DNA from: Dehalococcoidia bacterium
GTDB lineage: Bacteria > Chloroflexota > Dehalococcoidia > Lucifugimonadales > Lucifugimonadaceae
Reading direction: 5' to 3'
Assembly (NCBI GenBank): GCA_022451965.1
Contig: JAKUNJ010000004.1
Span: forward strand, 150,325 to 208,395
DNA: 58,071 bases
Every line of letters begins with the position of its first letter. Within the stretch, counting starts at the first letter, position 1. Below are positions 56,064 through 58,071 of the stretch, piece after piece. The position numbers and the translations under genes were made by a program. The notes under the pieces are model-generated. The model did not search any database. It saw only the letters and a program-made list of their open reading frames with translations, and was not told the origin of the DNA.

Positions 56064-56879
56064 ATGACTACAAAAATTATAAATATAGAAGAAAATCTCA
56101 AGAGAATTATTTCTGATATGGGTAATGTGTTAATTGCTTACTCTGGAGGTGTTGACTCGTCTTATCTGATGGATGTATCTAATGAAGTACTTGGTAAAAA
56201 TGCAATTGCAGTAATGTCTTTTTCTCCAAGTGTAGCTGAAGATGATCGTAATGATGCTATTAAACTAGCTCAGAAAAAAAATTGGAAATATAAAATTATC
56301 AATACTCAAGAAATGGAAGATGAAAATTATGTTAAGAATGATGTTAATCGATGTTTTTTTTGTAAAGATGAACTCTACGGTAAATTAGTTGAATTATCTG
56401 ATGAATTAGGAGTTGATTGGGTCTTAAATGGTTCAAATTTAGATGATAAGGGTGATTATAGACCAGGAATGAAAGCTGCTAAAATGCATAAAGTAAGATC
56501 TCCTCTTATTGAAGCAGAATTTACAAAAAAAGATATCAGAAACTTTGCTGAGAAAAGAAATCTTGATACTTGGGATAGACCTGCTTCTCCTTGTTTATCC
56601 TCACGCTTACCGTATGGAACTAAGGTAACTATGGAAGCACTAATCATGGTCTCTAAATCTGAAAAGTATCTCCGAGGTTTGGGATTTAGAATAGTTAGAG
56701 TAAGGCACTATGATGAGAAAGCTCTAATAGAGATCCCTTTAGATAAATTTGATGAATATAAACTTAATGAAAATAAAATCATCAAAACTTTAAGTAGTTT
56801 TGGTTATTCTAAAATCGAACTTGATAAAAAAGGATTTAAGTCAGGAAATCTTAACTTGAAAGCGGGAATTAAAAAATAA
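56064..56879 (+). CDS. larE: LarE, ATP-dependent sulfur transferase for the nickel-pincer cofactor
   Basis: A 271-residue PP-loop enzyme. SGGVDS at 27-32 binds ATP, and SNLDDKGDYRPGMKAA is typical of LarE. LarE adds sulfur to the pyridinium precursor of the nickel-pincer nucleotide used by lactate racemase and related enzymes. Cys177 (RPASPCLSSRLPYG) matches the sacrificial cysteine of Lactobacillus LarE. Cys97 and Cys100 (RCFFCKDELY) add a CxxC, a three-Cys layout reported for homologues that use a 4Fe-4S cluster. LarB, LarC and LarA are not in the window. It is followed by an SDR after one base. Confidence 0.9.
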   Translation: MTTKIINIEENLKRIISDMGNVLIAYSGGVDSSYLMDVSNEVLGKNAIAVMSFSPSVAEDDRNDAIKLAQKKNWKYKIINTQEMEDENYVKNDVNRCFFCKDELYGKLVELSDELGVDWVLNGSNLDDKGDYRPGMKAAKMHKVRSPLIEAEFTKKDIRNFAEKRNLDTWDRPASPCLSSRLPYGTKVTMEALIMVSKSEKYLRGLGFRIVRVRHYDEKALIEIPLDKFDEYKLNENKIIKTLSSFGYSKIELDKKGFKSGNLNLKAGIKK

Positions 56880-56880
56880 T

Positions 56881-57675
56881 ATGGACTTACAAATTTCTGG
56901 AAAAGTTGCATTAGTGACAGGATCAAATAGGGGAATAGGTAAAGCTACTGCTATTACTTTATCAAAAGAAGGAGCTGATGTAGCTCTTTTAGCTAGAAAT
57001 GAAAAATTACTCTCTCAAACTAAAAATGAAATTTCTTCAATAGCTCCAAATATCAAAGTTGAATATTTTTTATGTGATACCAAAAGTAATGAGCAGGTAA
57101 AAGATACCGTAAGTAAAATAGAAAAACTTTTTGGGAAAATTGATATTTTAGTCAATTGTGCAGCAGCTCTTCCTGAAGAAAGTACTCTAGAGAATTTTCA
57201 AGATAAAAAACTTTTTGAACAAATAGAGGTAAAGGTTGCTGGATATATAAGATGCGCTCAAAATGTAGCTCCAATAATGAAAAAAAATGGATGGGGAAGA
57301 ATCATTAATATTAGTGGATTAAATGCACGGTCTTCCGGGAATCTTATAGGATCTATGAGAAATATATCTGTTAGTTCTCTAACAAAAAATCTAGCAGATA
57401 ATCTTGGACCTTACGGTATCAATGTAAATGTAATTCATCCTGGACTAACTTATACAGAAAGAAGTGATGATGGTATTGAAAAATTATCTAAAAAAAATAA
57501 TATTTCTATGGACGAGGCAAAAGAACAAATTTTAGCCAATAATTCTATAAAAAAAGTTGTTACAGCTTACGATATTGCAAATATTGTAGCCTTTTTAAGC
57601 TCACCTCTTTCTAAGGCTATAAATGGAGAACCTATACCAGCTGGTGGAGGACAAAAAGGATTTATATACTACTAA
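56881..57675 (+). CDS. Divergent short-chain dehydrogenase/reductase lacking the usual Tyr-Lys pair
   Basis: A 264-residue SDR. TGSNRGIGKATA (cofactor loop), NCAAALPEE (NAG-like) and INVNVIHPGLTYTE are clear. After the catalytic serine in IINISGLNARSSG, the positions of the YxxxK motif read Ser and Ile (GSMRNISVSSLTKNLA), so the standard proton relay is missing. A similar Arg-Asn pattern seems to define a subgroup of SDRs, so this may be a real variant rather than decay. The substrate is unknown. It is probably co-transcribed with larE. Confidence 0.85.
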   Translation: MDLQISGKVALVTGSNRGIGKATAITLSKEGADVALLARNEKLLSQTKNEISSIAPNIKVEYFLCDTKSNEQVKDTVSKIEKLFGKIDILVNCAAALPEESTLENFQDKKLFEQIEVKVAGYIRCAQNVAPIMKKNGWGRIINISGLNARSSGNLIGSMRNISVSSLTKNLADNLGPYGINVNVIHPGLTYTERSDDGIEKLSKKNNISMDEAKEQILANNSIKKVVTAYDIANIVAFLSSPLSKAINGEPIPAGGGQKGFIYY

Positions 57676-57697
57676 ATTATGAATCTTAGAAAAAAAA

Positions 57698-58071
57698 TTA
57701 TTTTCTAGTAGTCCAAAATGTAATTTCAACTGGAGTATTTATCGGAGTTAGGCAAAGTAAAACAATTTCTGATTGAGCGTTTCTTCTCTGTGTTACTGAC
57801 AATATCTTGAAATTATTATCATCTGATGTAGTTATATCATCAGTTATATCTCCGTCTTGATCATGATCTACAATTGGGGATTTATCAATAGGTATTCCGA
57901 GAGTTATTTGTTCACCAAAAAATGTAAAATTATAGCTTGTAATTATTGAAGTTTTTTCATACCCCAGGTCACCTGGTGGTAAAGGCGTAGGAGTCGGAGT
58001 GGGAGTCCAAGTTGCTGCAGGCCTGGGGGTCGGAGTAGGAGTCCAAGTTGCAGGGGGTCTTGGTGTTGGAG
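57698..58071 (-). CDS. Exported protein with Pro-Thr-rich linkers, C-terminal part (cut by window edge)
   Basis: About 124 C-terminal residues are visible; the gene starts beyond the right edge. It begins with PTPRPPATWTPTPTPRPAATWTPTPTPTPLPP, broken here into low-complexity units of PT and ATW, then a soluble domain of about 90 residues (GDLGYEKTSIITSYNF, DHDQDGDITDD, ending TFWTTRK). PTP linkers of this kind are common in Chloroflexota surface proteins. DQDGDIT resembles a Ca-binding loop. I do not recognise the domain. Confidence 0.75.
   Translation of the reverse strand, partial: PTPRPPATWTPTPTPRPAATWTPTPTPTPLPPGDLGYEKTSIITSYNFTFFGEQITLGIPIDKSPIVDHDQDGDITDDITTSDDNNFKILSVTQRRNAQSEIVLLCLTPINTPVEITFWTTRK
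57986..58071 (-). repeat. Imperfect tandem repeat encoding Pro-Thr linkers
   Basis: The plus strand repeats units such as GGAGTCCAAGTTGC and GGGGGTCTTGG/GTCGGAG at about 40-base spacing, encoding ATWTPTPTP-like repeats. It continues off the edge, and is clearly richer in G/C than its surroundings. Confidence 0.75.

Noticed and set aside
57687-57707. Terminator hairpin TAGAAAA...TTTTCTA after the SDR
   Set aside because: The 7-bp stem is almost all A/T and overlaps the last codons of the minus-strand gene, so it is too weak to call.
1-58071. tRNA, rRNA, CRISPR or mobile elements
   Set aside because: I looked for T-loop GTTCGA-type motifs, rRNA-like stretches, spaced direct repeats and transposase motifs and saw none; intergenic space is too small for most.

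Overview
The window is a strongly AT-rich (roughly 30% G+C by eye), gene-dense bacterial chromosome segment. Genes are packed with gaps of a few bases or short overlaps, including overlaps between converging genes. I see no rRNA, tRNA, CRISPR array, insertion sequence or phage gene, and no gene-free stretch longer than 300 bases. The lineage is an inference. An exported protein with proline-threonine linkers at the right edge, a GuaB3-type IMP dehydrogenase relative, a large FAD/4Fe-4S oxidase, LarE and a DUF362 iron-sulfur protein together suit a marine, low-GC Chloroflexota (SAR202/Dehalococcoidia-like) genome. An AT-rich actinobacterium is the main alternative.

Layout. 1-2885 (minus): a FAD/Fe-S oxidase cut by the left edge, and a GreA with an extra N-terminal domain. 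3060-7463 (plus): rpmH, rnpA, a YidD fused to a predicted beta-propeller lipoprotein, yidC, khpB and a PfkB-family kinase. 7452-8336 (minus): a UbiA-family membrane prenyltransferase. 8488-14195 (plus): purF (interrupted by an in-frame TAG), purM, purH, a family 2 glycosyltransferase and a nicotinate phosphoribosyltransferase. 14178-17876 (minus): tilS, a CNNM/CBS membrane protein and recA. 17970-28996 (minus): an orphan OmpR-type regulator, glnA, gltB, gltD, nadE and an HtrA-like lipoprotein protease, read in that order, forming a nitrogen-assimilation and NAD operon.

29102-48867 (plus) is the merged str-S10-spc-alpha ribosomal supercluster: rpsL to rpsJ without tuf, then rplC to secY, adk, map, infA, rpmJ, rpsM, rpsK, rpsD, rpoA, rplQ, truA, rplM and rpsI. 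Two promoter-like sites, before rpsL and before map, share a near-identical core. 48864-55903 (minus) is a seven-gene operon read from a DUF362 protein through a small orphan protein, an epimerase, guaB3, hisS and prfA to prmC. 56064-57675 (plus) holds larE and a divergent SDR. 57698 to the right edge (minus) is the C-terminus of a PT-rich exported protein.

Most of the window is core information-processing and central metabolism. The points most worth a second look are the YidD/beta-propeller fusion with an internal lipobox, the GreA with a recombinase-like N-terminal domain, the amber codon in purF, the GlnR-like regulator before glnA/gltBD, and the shared core-promoter element of the ribosomal operons. 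All functions are read from sequence motifs by eye; no database search was possible.
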